Notes: generated from the letters alone by a model not told the origin. Positions 23,858-35,060 are shown, counted from the first letter of the stretch. The stretch is DNA of 64,000 nt from Gymnothorax reevesii (GCA_029721435.1 CM056574.1:69793501-69857500); one strand, 5' to 3'. Translations and numbers: made by a program.

Positions 23858-26240
23858 CCCACAACAACTACACAAGCCTGTGAATGAGAAATGATTAGTT
23901 GTATTTCACCACATGGGTACCACTGACTGCACAGCTGAAAGAGTGAGAGCACAATCACACAAACATAAAATTAACACATGCAAATATTCTAGTCAGTCTT
24001 GAATTGATTTGCACTCTCTCTGTTGCTCAGTACAAGAAACCGTACTGTCACGTCATGAAGAATGGCGATTGATATTGAATACAGAGAAAAACAAGCATAA
24101 CACTGTGACAAGGAAACAGAAACACAATCATGGCCCATACTTTATCATCAGGGCTCCAAGGATTAGGGGGCTAATTTTCCATAGTCTAGAACTTTTTCCG
24201 TATGATAGAAATGTAGAACAATGTTACAGAATTATGTTTAGTAATTAAATAAACACGCTTAATCAGCACAGTCACTTGTTGGAAGTCTAATTGATCAGTA
24301 GATACCATTCCATTCTCCATGTGACACCAGACCTTCCATAAATGTTACACTTGTTTAAGTGCATGCGTTTGAAGGCCTTTTCAAAGTCACACAACCAGCA
24401 CGTGAAACCGGAGCCCTCTGTGCATGTCTGAGCACATGGAAACGGAACAGCACTTACTGTGGGCAACAACACCACCTCAACCCGGTACACACTGCACAAG
24501 GGCTTTCAAACAACTGCCATTACAAGCATGCGTCATTGTTTTTTTTTTTTTACATCCCCATGGACACCATTCATTTTGAGTGGATGTCTAACGGAGATAA
24601 AAGCTGGTCACAGACCATTACAAATAGGGATGCCCTGATCAAACTAACCAATAAACGTCAACAACCTTACCAACAGGCCAGGTTTATTTCCAAGTCCTTA
24701 TTTTTGTGGTTTTGATGATGTGTGGAAGAGGGGAGCCATTTTCATTGTGATTGAGACGGTCGCATATCATCTTAAAATCACAGACAATGAATTCACTGCC
24801 TGTGGTGTCAAATGAGGGTTTGATATCTGAAAGTAGCCAATGCAAACATTTGACTCACCAGCCAGCGTCTAAACCTCACAACTATTTTTCAAAAATCACT
24901 CCTCACAATACTAAAATGCTGTGCCACAACTTTGCTGCTTTTTTAATTAATATTTCATGGTTGAGGCAACATGCTTAAGTTCAGCACAGCAAAATAATAA
25001 TGCAGATCTCTCCCTTTACTAGATGACTGACCTCCTGGGACTCAGGCAATCCAGCACCGAGAAAAAAAACACTAATTTTCTTCGAAGCCCTATAGAGTCC
25101 AACATTACCAGCTACCACAGCGAGTTGACCTTGAAAAACCTATAGTGACAAGTCAATCAGACCCGAGTGCGACAGCATGATGTCATGAGTGAACTCAAAG
25201 ATCTCAATTTGACTATGAGCAAATTCTGCCGAAGGTTTGGCGGGCCATCATCGTGTGAACACAGCAAACTCGGTCATCACATTTCAAACGTTACACCACT
25301 CACTTCAAGTCTATCAGGCCCGTGTCTGCCATAGAAGAGGTTCACTTGTGCCACCCGAGTGACCTTAACCCGTTTCTCGCCCCAACGCCAGTTTACCAGG
25401 CGCTCATGGCAGGCAGGAACTGTCTCTCACCTTGTCACAACTTCGGCACAAGAGAAAAATGGGCACCTACACTGGGATTTTGACTCCACCTACAGCTTTC
25501 ACCTTCACCGATAAGGGGAAACCAACACCCAAACCAAAAAAAATGCCCGAAGCACACAACACGCTCCCAGCTCCCCACATCGGCTGGTCCCCCGGCCTGT
25601 ATGTGAGAATGCTGAGGAGTCATGAATCAAGTCGTACGACCTTGGGCGATTGTTAACTAAAGGGTCAAACTACATTTACAGAACACGCAATAGCCTACGC
25701 GTGCGAAGCGGACAGGAACACCGTAAGAGGCTTACTACTGTAGTGTAGCTGCATTTAGACCACAAAGCAACCGCTAACATGCGACCCCAACGCATATTCC
25801 AGCAGCACAAACAGCGGCTAACTCGAAGACTAGCCAGCGCAAAGAATGAACCAATTCAGTGAGAAAACAAGCCCAACAGTTAAATCTCCGCCTGGAAGAC
25901 ATGCAAACAATGTACGAATGTCCCATTTCAAAACAAAACAAGAGGCTTAAATTAATCAATGAATCGCCCTTAATTGCAGCGTAATTAAGGTGCGTAACAT
26001 TAGCTAGCCAAGGTTAGCAATGAGACACGCTGAGATCACAGCAACCCCTGAGCAATGTTAGCGGTCGGACGTGCACTGTGCACGGCCACATTCATTTTAC
26101 AGTGCAGTCACCGCTCATCATCAACGATAATAACCTTTTCTGCAATGACATGCATGCACAAAAAACCCCTAATGCAAAATCATTTCCCACGACTGCAATG
26201 CCAAGGTAGGAAACATAATTGGTTATAAGTATAACCTATG
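23858..26240. other. Mostly non-repetitive sequence, possible host gene territory
   Basis: Few repeat signatures. A minus-strand splice-donor-like site AAG|GTGAGA reads at plus positions 25434-25442. A 62-codon minus frame just upstream of it ends before the site, so it is not a supported exon. No recognisable protein. Confidence 0.35.
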
Positions 26241-27330
26241 CTACAAAAGTGTGCTAGGCCGCGGCGCTGTTCAAATTTCTGGTGATCTTGAGCCTCAGAA
26301 CGGACAAAAACTCACCGTAATTAATCAACGTCGACACTTTTCGGCACAATTATGATGCTCGACTCGATAAGCGTTTCAGCCGAAATCATCAGTCCTCATA
26401 ACGCACATGTTTCATAACAGCCCAGTTTGCACTCCACGAAACGACAATCCAGTTGGCAGATGTTGGTCATGCTGCAGCGTGAACATAAAGCGCCGAAGCT
26501 CCCAATTCCTGTTAGCATCTAGCTAACGCTAGCCCTTATGTGCGGCTCAGACAGTCAGTCGCTACCGCTGGGTTAACTTTAACATCTCTCAGACTCGTCC
26601 TGCGCTCACTAACAGCAAATGATGACATAGCGACCAAGCCAGGCTAAATATAGCCAACAATTAATACGTAAGCCAAATTCAACAAACGGCATTCCCCATA
26701 ATTAAACCGCAGGAATACTGACTGCCATGTTGCGTTATTTCAAATGACAGAGCCAGCAGAAGTTTCATGGCAAAACCAACGCATGTTTTTCCTCAATCAC
26801 AGAGTGAATTAAAATCAGGGAGTAAAACTGACATGACGCTTAATGATCGTACAAGGCCAATTCATATAACAGCCAACTGTGCCGATTACTGCAAGCTAGC
26901 TAACAAGACAAACCATGTTTGCAGGTTAGCTAGCTAGGTAGCTAAATTTGCTAACGTTAGGTGGCTAACTACTACGGAGTGCCTGCAGCAAGTTCGCCAG
27001 CTCGATTTCGTCCTTGCTTGCAAGTTGCACAGTTTAAGCAAACTAAGGGTACATATCACGACAAGTGAAAAGTCTCGTCTCACCGCGTTTATTTTATCCA
27101 GCACCGCCACAGTGATTTGTAGTGAGACGATATCTATAACTCAGGCCAAACTCAATCCCAACGTGTCCCCCCTCTGTAAGTCTCTCTCCTCCCCACGTGC
27201 TGACTGTCCGACTACCAGACTCTAAAAACAGAGCCAACAGCTGATAAAATCTCGCGATAGCGTCAGCACCGAGACGGGATTCTCGCAGACGGCAATACTA
27301 CGTACATGATGGCTCAAACCTGCCATTTTG
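26240..27330 (-). promoter_or_regulatory. Candidate CpG-rich promoter and 5' exon region, minus strand
   Basis: CpG-dense compared with the surrounding DNA. TCTCGCGA (27250-27257) and CACGTG (27194-27199) are motifs frequent in CpG-island promoters. Reading the minus strand downstream of TCTCGCGA, a donor-like GCG|GTGAGACG occurs with its GT at plus 27082-27083, which would make a non-coding first exon of roughly 165 nt. A second donor-like CGGTGAGTTTT lies at 26308-26316. No coding exon is visible within the window. All of this is inference from sequence words. Confidence 0.32.
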
Positions 27331-27837
27331 AGTCGACCTTTCCACGGTCTGTTCGCTTCAGGTACAAGCACTCCACGTTGAGCCTCAACGGTACCTTATA
27401 ACAGCGTTGTAAAAAAATTCTCCCTCTGTGCTGGTGAATTGCAAAGGTCGTGATAGCCAAATGAGGCTTCATGAAGCTTTTAACCCTTTGGACCATCGTA
27501 TTGAAAATTGGTTCACGACTCTAAGCTTCTTTCATTGAGCACGTCGGTGACATCTGCTGGTACAGAGATGGTTGTGCAGGCTAGTGAAGGTGACGCTGAC
27601 GCACATAGCGTGTGCACTTTGAGTTTGGTTGTATTGTGAAAAATACTTAAAGCTGAAATCTCACTTAATTTCACATGTCTCTGTTGTTTTTCTTCCTTGC
27701 CTTAAGAATTAATAATGTATGATATTAACATTAATTACATCCACAGCCTCATTGAATCCTGTTAGTATTTACTCTGTCCAAAAAGCAAGCTATATTTTAT
27801 GATGTGTTTTGATAGTGTAATATGGAAAAAAAAGAAG

Positions 27838-27852
27838 CCACTAGATGGCAGT
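27838..27852 (+). promoter_or_regulatory. CTCF-like motif
   Basis: CCACTAGATGGCAGT matches the core shape CCASYAGRKGGCAG of the vertebrate CTCF consensus. It lies just outside the left edge of the Gmr1-like retrotransposon. The words also occur in transposons, so binding is unproven. Confidence 0.4.
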
Positions 27853-27865
27853 ATTGAATTTTTTT

Positions 27866-28260
27866 TGTTAAGCCAGTCTGGAGCTACGTTTTGGGCATGT
27901 CCTGGGCATGTCTGAGGGGGTGGAGGTCCCAGAGAATTGAAAAAAAAAGTCTAAAAGGTGGGAGGGGGCTGGAAAAGTGTATATATGGAGAAAAATTGAG
28001 TGAGTAAAGTAGTAGGAGAAATTGCTAGGAGAAGGACTTATTTGACCAGACCTGTCACTCTTTTCAAGACCCGTGAAGCTTTTTGTGGATTTTTGCCTGT
28101 GTTGAAGCATTTTCCTGTCGCAGAGCATCGCACAAAGAAACCCCATCTCTGTAACTATCTCATTTTTTTATATTATTAATCTTGGTCAGTGCTTTATTTT
28201 ATTAAATCTGTTCAAGTTTTAAAATTTTGCCATCCCTTGCTGTCCGATTTGCCCTAACAA
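27866..28260 (+). repeat. Left LTR of the Gmr1-like element
   Basis: The stretch 28142-28280 is repeated at 41405-41550 with few changes (CCATCTCTGTAACTATCTCA; TTAAATCTGTTCAAGTTTTA; CAAATTGGGGGCC). A TATATATGG promoter-like word lies near 27979. The LTR end is uncertain because similarity continues through AATTGGGGGCC. A GGGGCTCAAGTCCGGGAT word at 28281-28298 resembles a tRNA-Pro primer site with an extra base. Left edge not proven. Confidence 0.55.
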
Positions 28261-28377
28261 ATTGGGGGCCAAAACGATTAGGGGCTCAAGTCCGGGATAA
28301 ACCATTGCGTGAGTCATTTATTGAAAATCTAACATTTCAAATTGTGAAATTGTTTTTTTTTATTTTCCTATACACAC

Positions 28378-28392
28378 ACACACACACACACA

Positions 28393-28451
<59 letters not shown>

Positions 28452-28453
28452 TA
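28378..28453. repeat. (CA)n and (AT)n microsatellite
   Basis: CA repeats (about 28372-28391) then AT repeats to 28453. The AT tract continues at 30774-30818 on the other side of the mariner insertion, which went into it. Tyr/Ile open frames here are artefacts. Confidence 0.95.
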
Positions 28454-28832
28454 CACTCAACAAAAATATAAACGCAACACGTTTGTTTTTGCTCCCATTT
28501 GTCATGAGATGGACTCAAAGATCTAAAATTCATTCCAGATACACAATATTACCATTTCTCTCAAACGTTGTTCACAAATCTGTCTAAATGTGTGATAATC
28601 AGCACTTTTGCTTTGCTGAGACAATCCATCCCACCTCACAGGTGTGCCACATCAAGATGCTCATCAGACACTATGATTAGTGCACAAGTGTACCTTAGAC
28701 TGTCCACAATAAAAGGCCACCATGAAATGTGCAGTTTTTGCTTTATTGGGGGTCTGAGGACTCAGAACCAGTCAGTATCTGGTGTGACCACCATTTGCCT
28801 CATGCAGTGCAACACATCTTCTTCGCATAGAG

Positions 28833-29255
28833 CAGTGATTCCCAAACTGTGGGCCCCCTGGTGGGCCGTGGTGGTACTGCAGGTGGGCCGTGAGAGGTCA
28901 TTAAAAATATGATTACATTTTTGGAATATTTTTTGTGATTTTTATTGTAAAATATGTATTGCACGATTTTTAAAAATATTTAGAAGTAATAACCTATTGA
29001 GTGTTATTGACCTCACAATATTTTAGGAACCTTAAATAGTTTATGATCGGAACGTAGCTTTCTGGTCATCATGACCAGGGGTCATAATCGGAGGAGCATG
29101 TACTGTGTTCGATAATTAATTCTGTCTTGTGTGTACACAAGACATTATGTATATATATGTATATTATGTATATATTATGTATATATTTATATTTATGGGT
29201 CATATATTTATCCCCCTGCTTTCATTTCAATCCTGAATCTTTATAATAATAATAA

Positions 29256-29288
<33 letters not shown>

Positions 29289-29496
29289 AAAAACAACAAC
29301 AACGACAACAACAACAATTATTGTTGTTGTTGTTTTTTATTGATTTTATTTTCTTAACAACAACAGCAATTGTTGCTGTTAAGTGTTCTGAGAATGCATA
29401 ATTTTGTCTATGGACTGTTTATAGGACAAAGGTGGGCCGCGGACATTTTTTATATTTTCGAGTGGGCCCTGATTTGGAAAAGTTTGGGAACCCCTG
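28833..29496. mobile_element. hAT-like non-autonomous element inside mariner transposase, 664 bp
   Basis: Exact 8-bp target duplication GCATAGAG at 28825-28832 and 29497-29504. The ends CAGTGATTCCCAAAC and the reverse complement of GTTTGGGAACCCCTG are near-identical hAT termini. The interior contains (AAT)n and (CAA)n with an inverted (TTG)n block near 29240-29365 that can fold on itself. No transposase. It displaced the final codons of the mariner transposase. Confidence 0.93.
29230..29370. repeat. AAT/CAA simple repeats forming an inverted pair
   Basis: (AAT)n then (CAA)n, followed by (TTG)n and further CAA and TTG units. The CAACAACAACAA and TTGTTGTTGTTG blocks are mutually complementary and lie within the hAT insertion. 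Confidence 0.9.
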
Positions 29497-30508
29497 GCAT
29501 AGAGTTTATCAGATTGTCAATTGTGGCTTGTGGAATGTTGGTCCACTCCTCTTCAATGGCTGTGCGAAGTTGCTGGATATTCGTGGGAACTGATACGCGC
29601 TGTCGTATACGCCCAAACGTATATGCCCGATCAAGCACATCCCAAACATGCTCAATGGGTGACATGTCCGGTGAGTATGCTGCCCATGCAAGAACTGGGA
29701 CATTTTCAGCTTCCAAGAATTGTGTACAGATCCTTGCAACATGGGGCCGTGCATTATCTTGCTGAAACATGAGGTGATGTTCATGGATGTATGGCACAAC
29801 AATGGGCCTCGGGATCTCATCACGGTATCTCTGTGCATTCAAAATGCCATCAATAAAATGCACCTGTGTTCTTCGTCCATAACAGATGCCTGCCCATATC
29901 ATAACCCCACCACCACCACCATGGGCCACTCGATCCACAACATTGACATCAGCAAAGCGCTCACCCACACGACGCCACACACGCTGTCTGCCATCTGCCC
30001 TGAACAATGTAAACCGAGATTCATCCGTGAAGAGAACACCTCTCCAACGTGCCAGACGCCATCGAATGTGAGCATTTGCCCACTCAAGTCTGTTACGGCG
30101 ACGATCTGGAGTCAGGTTAAGACCCCGATGAGGACAACGAGCATGCAGTTGAGCTTCCCTGAGACGGTTTCTGGCAGTTTGTGCAGAAATTCTTTGGTTA
30201 TGCGAACCAATTGTTTCAGCAGCTGTCTGAGTAGCTGGTCTCAGACGATCTTGGAGGTGAACCTGCTGGATGTGGAGGTCCAGGGCTGGTGTGGTTACAC
30301 GTGGTCTGCGGTTGTGAGGCCGGTTGGGTGTACTGCCATATTCTCTGAAACGCCTTTGGAGACGGCTTATGGTGGAGAAATGAACATTCAATGCCCGAGC
30401 AACAGATCTGTTTGTCATTCCTGCTGTCAGCATGCCAACTGCACGCTCCCTCAATGCTTGCGCCATCTGTGGCATTTTGCTGTGAGACAAAACTGCACAT
30501 TTCAGCAT
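29450..30508 (-). CDS. Mariner/Tc1-like transposase, catalytic core intact, C-terminus replaced
   Basis: A 352-codon frame. Residues 12-125 hold two helix-turn-helix segments (SVARALNVHFSTISRLQRRF; RNRLREAQL) that would bind the TIRs. The catalytic triad is complete: Asp162 (FTDESRF), Asp251 (MFQQDNARPH) and Glu286 (SPIEHVWD), with 34 residues between the last two, i.e. DD34E. The frame crosses into a hAT element after DNLINSM, so the last 15 residues (PGVPKLF onward) are hAT-derived. The original C-terminal codons survive beyond the hAT, ending with a stop at 28772-28774. The start may be M1 or M12 (MPQMAQ). No frameshift or stop in the catalytic region, so it is the best-preserved DNA-transposase in the window; activity with the altered tail is unknown. 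Confidence 0.93.
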   Translation of the reverse strand: MLKCAVLSHSKMPQMAQALRERAVGMLTAGMTNRSVARALNVHFSTISRLQRRFREYGSTPNRPHNRRPRVTTPALDLHIQQVHLQDRLRPATQTAAETIGSHNQRISAQTARNRLREAQLHARCPHRGLNLTPDRRRNRLEWANAHIRWRLARWRGVLFTDESRFTLFRADGRQRVWRRVGERFADVNVVDRVAHGGGGGVMIWAGICYGRRTQVHFIDGILNAQRYRDEIPRPIVVPYIHEHHLMFQQDNARPHVARICTQFLEAENVPVLAWAAYSPDMSPIEHVWDVLDRAYTFGRIRQRVSVPTNIQQLRTAIEEEWTNIPQATIDNLINSMPGVPKLFQIRAHSKI

Positions 30509-30770
30509 GGCCTTTTATTGTGGGCAGTATAAGGTACACCTGTGCACTAATCATGGTGTCTGATGAGCATCTTGATGTGGCACACCTGTGAGGTGGGATG
30601 GATTTACTCAGCAAAGCAAAAGCGCTCACTATCACACATTTAGACAGATTTGTGAACAATGTTTGAGAGAAATGGTAATATTGTATATCTGGAATGAATT
30701 TTAGATCTTTGAGTCCATCTCATGACAAATGGGAGCAAAAACAAAAGTGTTGCGTTTATATTTTTGTTGA

Positions 30771-30818
<48 letters not shown>

Positions 30819-30822
<4 letters not shown>

Positions 30823-30975
30823 ATGATTTCTTAGCATCACCGACCGTAGAGGCTTTGAAGTCTTTTAAAAAGACAGAACTGCTAGAAATACGCAGACAGT
30901 TAGAGCTGACAGAGGTAAAACCAGCCATGCGAAAAGCAAGACCGGCTAGAGAGATTGATGAATATTTGTTGAATA
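30819..30975 (+). pseudogene. Gmr1-like gag, 5' segment
   Basis: Opens at ATG 30819 (MDDFLASPTVEALKSFKK) directly after the AT repeat. It reads about 52 codons of basic, helical sequence ending near EIDEYLL before an L2-like LINE interrupts it at about 30976. N-terminal part of the structural Gag polyprotein; the continuation is at 32775. Confidence 0.8.
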
Positions 30976-32774
30976 TTACATTGATGCTACCATTACCCCT
31001 CTCCTGAAAAAACCCTCCCTTGACCCCTCGGTCATTCAGAACTTCCGCCCAGTCTCCCTCCTCTCCTTCCTGTCAAAAACCCTTGAACGTGCTGGAGCTA
31101 ACCAGCTCTCCTCTTTTCTTGCAGAAAACAACCTCCTGGTACCCACCAGTCGGGATTCAGAGCTGCCCACTCCACGGAGACCGCACTCATCTCCGTCCGT
31201 GAGGCGCTTCACACTGCACGCGCCATCTCCCTCTCATCCATCCTGATCCTCCTCGACCTCTCTGCCGCATTCGACCACTCCATCCTCCTCTATTCCCTGT
31301 CTGCACTGGGGATCTGTGGTACAGCCCTCATCTGGTTGAAGTCGTACCTCTCTGGTCGCTCCTACCAGGTTGCCTGGGCTGGTGAAGTATCAACACCCCG
31401 CCCCCTTACCACAGGCATTCCCCAAGGCTCAGTTCTTGGTCCACTCCTCTTTTCTCTTTAACTCCAGTCTCTCCGTCCCATCATTTCTGCTCATGGTTTA
31501 TCATATCACTTTTATACTGATGACACTCAACTTTTTCTCTCTTTTCCCCCTGATGTCCAGGTCTCCGCCCGCATCTCCGCCTGCCTACAAGACATCCAGA
31601 GCTGGATGGACAACCATTACCTGAACCTCAACCCAACCAAGATGGAGATGATCTACATCCCTGCTCCATCCTCCCCTCTCCTGGATCTGACCATCACCCT
31701 CGGGGATACCACCATCTCCCCCTCACGGAGTGTGAAGAACCTTGGGGTCCTGTTTGACGACAGGCTCTCCTCTGCTGCGAACATCGTAGCAGTGACTCGG
31801 ACCTGCAAGTTCTTCCTCTACAACATCCGTAGAATCCGGCCATTCCTCACCAGCTACTCAACGCAGCTCCTAGTTCAAGCGCTGATCCTCTCCCGCTTGG
31901 ACTACTGCAACTCCCTCCTCGCCGGCCTCCCAGCATCTGCCATCAGACCCCTGCATTTCATCCAGAATGCTGCAGCTCGCCTGGTCCTCAACCTCCCGAG
32001 ATAATCCCACGTCGCACCCCTGCTCACAAGGCTCCACTGGCTCCCTGTTGCCGCTCGCATCAAATTCAAGACGTTGGTGCTAGTCTACCAGGGATTCAAA
32101 AAAACAGCTCCAGCAAACATCCAGAGACTGTTCAGACCTTACACCCCCGCCAGAGCACTCTGCTCTGCTACTTCTGGTCGCCTGGCTCCTCCCCCTCTCC
32201 GATCCTCCCTTTCCCGCTCAAGGCTGTTGTCTGTCCTGGTACCTCGATGGTGGAATGATCTACCTATCGAGGTCAGGACAGCAGAATCCTTGAGCACCTT
32301 CAAGCGCCGCCTGAAAACCCACCTCTTCAGGCTCCACCTTTCCCCTACGCCACTGCCGTGAATCCTGTCCCTACTTCCCTCGATTTGTTGCCCTTAGACG
32401 ATCTTGTTGCACTTAGTTTTGTTTACTTTATTTCCTGATTTTGTTACCGCTTAATTTGATTGCCCTTCATTTTGTTGCACCCCATTTTGTTGTTGGTTTA
32501 CTTCATTTTCCTGCCCCTTTGTTACACTTGACCTGTTACCCTTTTGTTGCACTTATTTTATTTTAGTGCCCTTTTTGAACTTGACTGCCTCTGTTGCACT
32601 TGTTGCCATTTTGTTCACTTGCCCTTTTGGTATTGGTTAAGATCTGTAACAATCTGTAACAATGGAAGTGTTCTGTCACTTACTGTTAGCACTTGTACTT
32701 GTCTCCGAGGAGCTCTGCACTTTTGTACTGACCCTGTGCACTTTTGTACGTCGCTCTGGATAAGAGCGTCTGCT
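30976..32774 (+). mobile_element. 5'-truncated L2/CR1-like LINE
   Basis: Begins mid-RT (coding DATITPLLKKPSLDP) and ends with the stem-loop-like tail GCTCTGGATAAGAGCGTCTG at about 32755-32774, the 3' end typical of L2-type LINEs. The 3' UTR (32362-32755) is a run of degenerate TTGTTGCACTT units. Poly(A) is absent, as in L2. It is inserted in Gmr1-like gag, splitting it. No clear target duplication. Confidence 0.88.
30980..32361 (+). pseudogene. L2/CR1-like reverse transcriptase pseudogene
   Basis: RT motifs in order: IQNFRPVSLLSFLSKTLER (motif 1 region), an RAAHSTETAL-type block and LLDLSAAFDHSIL in shifted frames, TTGIPQGSVLGPLLFS (about 31408-31460), the catalytic Tyr-x-Asp-Asp as YTDD at 31513-31524, then NLNPTKMEMIYIP, KNLGVLFDDRLS, LVQALILSRLDYCNSLLAGLP and the C-terminal WWNDLPIEVR/LSTFKRRLKTHLF block ending at 32361. 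Frameshifts occur before about 31500, and a TAA at 32002-32004 interrupts the C-terminal frame. Endonuclease and the N-terminal RT are missing because of 5' truncation. Inactive. Confidence 0.9.
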
Positions 32775-33771
32775 CAGAACCAGTAATGTATATTGATGAA
32801 AATTTGTTTGCACCAGGAGATCTGGAACAGTTTCCAGTGGAAAATCCAAATGTAGAAATGGAACTTAAATTAAAAATGCTAGAGATTGAAAGAGAGGAAA
32901 AACAAAGAGAATTTGAGAGGGCAGAAAGAGAGAAAGAAAGGGAGGGAGGAAAAAGAAAAACAAAGGCAGTTTGAGTTAGAAAAATTAGCAAGAGAGATAG
33001 AAAGAGGAAAGAGCAGAAAGACAGAGAGACAGAGACAGAGAGATTTAGATTTACAGAAGTTACATTGAGAAGAAAGGCTCCAAATGGAACTACTGAAGCT
33101 GAAAATAAATTTCCTGCTAGCCAGGAGATAAAACTGGTGCCTCCGCTTTCTGGGAAGGAAGTTGATAAGTATTTCCAGTGCTTTGAGAAGGTAGCTAAGA
33201 GTTGCCAGTGGCCAAAGGAACACTGGTCTCTGATGTTGCAAACTGTCCTCAAGGGTAAAGCTGATCAAGCCTATTTGGCTTTGTCTGCAGATGATTCCTC
33301 TCATTATGAGGTTGTCAAAAAGGTTATTTTGACAGCTTATGAGTTGGTTTTAAAGGCTGAAGAAATTTGTGCTGGTGTACCTCTATGGAGGTCAAGGATG
33401 ATTTCAACTCACTAAAAGAGATGCTGTTAGTTGAAGAATTCAAGAACTGTGTTAAGGATGATATTAAAACCTACCTTAATGAGAATCAAGCACTAAATTT
33501 GCAACCAGCTGCCAAATTTGCAGATGAATATGTTCTCACACATAAGCCCAAATTTCAGTCCAGCAATAACAATAGATGGTTCCAATTTCAGAAGAAAGGA
33601 AACAGTGATGTCCAAGATTCCTCACCCAAAGAAAAAGACCAATCTGGTGATAGTGCTCAGAATTCCAGTCACAGGTCTGATCAAAGTGTGAAAGCTGACA
33701 GTGACAAAAGTGGTCTAGTTTGCAATTATTGCAAGAAATCTGGTCATGTTACAACTAACTGTTGCTCCTAA
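32775..33771 (+). pseudogene. Gmr1-like gag, 3' segment: SCAN-like capsid and zinc knuckle
   Basis: Continues the gag cut at 30975. Order: a highly charged Glu/Arg coiled-coil (about 32840-33060), then a capsid region containing LVPPLSGKEVDKYFQCFEKV and SCQWPKEHWSLMLQTVLKGK (33135-33260), then LKEMLLVEEFKNCVKDDIKT (33412-33471), which has the look of the SCAN domain fold known to derive from Gmr1-like gag. It ends with a CCHC zinc knuckle CNYCKKSGHVTTNC (33721-33762) and a stop at 33769. Frames change near 32975, 33065 and 33400, and a stretch between 33360 and 33400 is missing relative to the family pattern. Not translatable as one protein. Confidence 0.82.
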
Positions 33772-33904
33772 AAGCTAAGAAAGAAAAAGAAAAGGATACA
33801 AAACCCAATGCCTTTGTGAAAACAAGGTTAGAAACCCCTGTAGTGGGTGACCGATATGCTAAATTGCCTGCTCTTTGTGGGGCTAAGAAGCCTGATACTG
33901 CTTT

Positions 33905-34469
33905 GTGAGGGAGGAATTTCTTCCATTGGTGTCAGAGGGATTTGTGGCTCCGAATGAGCATTCTCCTCCTGTGCCCATATATATCCTAAGGCATAACAGA
34001 GCTTCTCAGTCACTTTTGTTGATGGACTCCTTTGAGTTACGTGATAAGACTACTTCTGGGGATTTCATACTTGTACAAGGTATTGAAGGGAGGACTGTAT
34101 CTGTACCTCTGTGCTCTATATTCTTGAAGTCAGATTTAGTCACAGGACAGGTAAAGGTGGGACTTATGCCAAGTCTACCTATCAAGGGTGTTTCTCTGTT
34201 GCTAGGCAATGACCTGGCTGGGGGCAATGTAGTTCCCCCTGTTCATCTTACTTCACAGCCGAGCACTGAAGAAGGCGATGAAGACCCATCCCTGTATCCT
34301 TCCTGTGCAGTGACCCGTGCTATGGCCAAGAAGGCTCAAGAAAAAAATGATGTGGTGCTGTCCAGCACATTGAAGAGTCATAATTCAGGTCGTTCACCTC
34401 ATGACTCTGTTCGGCCTACTATGGTTTCTCCGTTTGAGGACTTATCAGACTCTATTGTCAGTACTCTGT
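33905..34469 (+). pseudogene. Gmr1-like protease/pol N-terminal region, truncated by insertion
   Basis: An open frame of about 190 codons: EEFLPLVSEGFVAPNE, MDSFELRD, a block ending GVSLLLGNDLAGG (typical end of the retropepsin-like region in this family), then a hydrophilic linker SCAVTRAMAKKAQEK before the frame runs into the minus-strand LTR element at 34470. I do not see an intact DTG/DSG protease triad; the position reads LLLMDS. Continuation lies at 39213. Confidence 0.65.
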
Positions 34470-35046
34470 TGAAGAATTCTTGTGTTTTGTTCGTGAAAAC
34501 AAAATAGTCGCGACTTCGTGGTGCGTTTCAAGAGAAGAGACGGAGTCAGATTTGGTGTTGGAAAACCCAGTTTAAAGGGAAACAGAGTTTATTCGTCGTC
34601 TCGACCAGCGCACTGTCCAGTATAATGATGATCGGACTACCGTCATTGGAATAAAACAGGGTTTAAATGCTCATTGTGAACAAAAGATATTGGTCCAGGA
34701 GTTTTGGTATGGTACAGAAACAATAGTGTCTTAAATACTCATTGAGTTAACCACAAAGGACATGTCTCAGTGAATGCAACACATAGCCCATCAGGATGTT
34801 CCTACTTGGTACAGAAACAATAGTGTCTGATTAACTCATTGAGTTAAACACAAAGGACATGTCTCATTGAATGCAACACATAGCCCATCAGGATGTTCCT
34901 ACTTGACTACATCAACCCAGCAGTGGACTGAAACTGCCTTGATTAAGTAGTTGGACAAGACAGAATAGCTGAATGTAAAGATTCTAGTTCACCACCGACA
35001 GGACGCAATATGTAACTATATGTGCTGTGAACACTAAAATCTAACA
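34470..35046 (-). repeat. LTR (3' LTR of the minus-strand element)
   Basis: Shares essentially its full length with 38642-39212, starting TGAAGAATTCTTGTG and ending AAAATCTAACA. It contains an internal tandem duplication of about 92 bp (units start near 34710 and 34803, each with GTACAGAAACAATAGTGTCT and CAACACATAGCCCATCAGGA), present in both LTRs. The main difference is a small replaced patch near 34655-34672. Confidence 0.95.
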
Positions 35047-35060
35047 GTTTCCCCCTCTGA
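35047..35060 (-). other. Polypurine tract
   Basis: Minus-strand reading AGAGGGGGAAAC directly abuts the LTR at 35046, the position where plus-strand DNA synthesis is primed in LTR elements. Confidence 0.75.

Larger units (their letters stand above)
28454..30773 (-). mobile_element. Mariner/Tc1-like transposon with about 290-bp TIRs
   Basis: The ends CACTCAACAAAAATATAAAC and GTTTATATTTTTGTTGAGTG are inverted repeats that extend about 288 bp inward (about 28454-28742 and 30486-30773) with few mismatches. TA flanks both ends (28452-28453 and 30774-30775). It encodes its transposase on the minus strand. Without its own 664-bp hAT insertion and 8-bp duplication, it would be about 1.65 kb. It sits in the AT repeat of the Gmr1-like leader, before gag. 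Confidence 0.95.

Noticed and set aside
25435..25623. 62-codon minus frame next to a donor-like site
   Set aside because: The frame stops just before the AAG|GTGAGA site, so it cannot be an exon that uses it; no homology recognised.
29720..30532. 270-codon plus-strand frame
   Set aside because: Antisense to the mariner transposase; no motif of its own.
30771..31007. MYIYIYI-type open frames in AT repeats (also 28227-28526, 30640-30928)
   Set aside because: Translation of (AT)n; the only real coding part begins at ATG 30819.
32686..33304. Minus-strand Ser/Phe/Leu-rich frames
   Set aside because: Antisense of the purine-rich Glu/Arg coiled-coil of gag.
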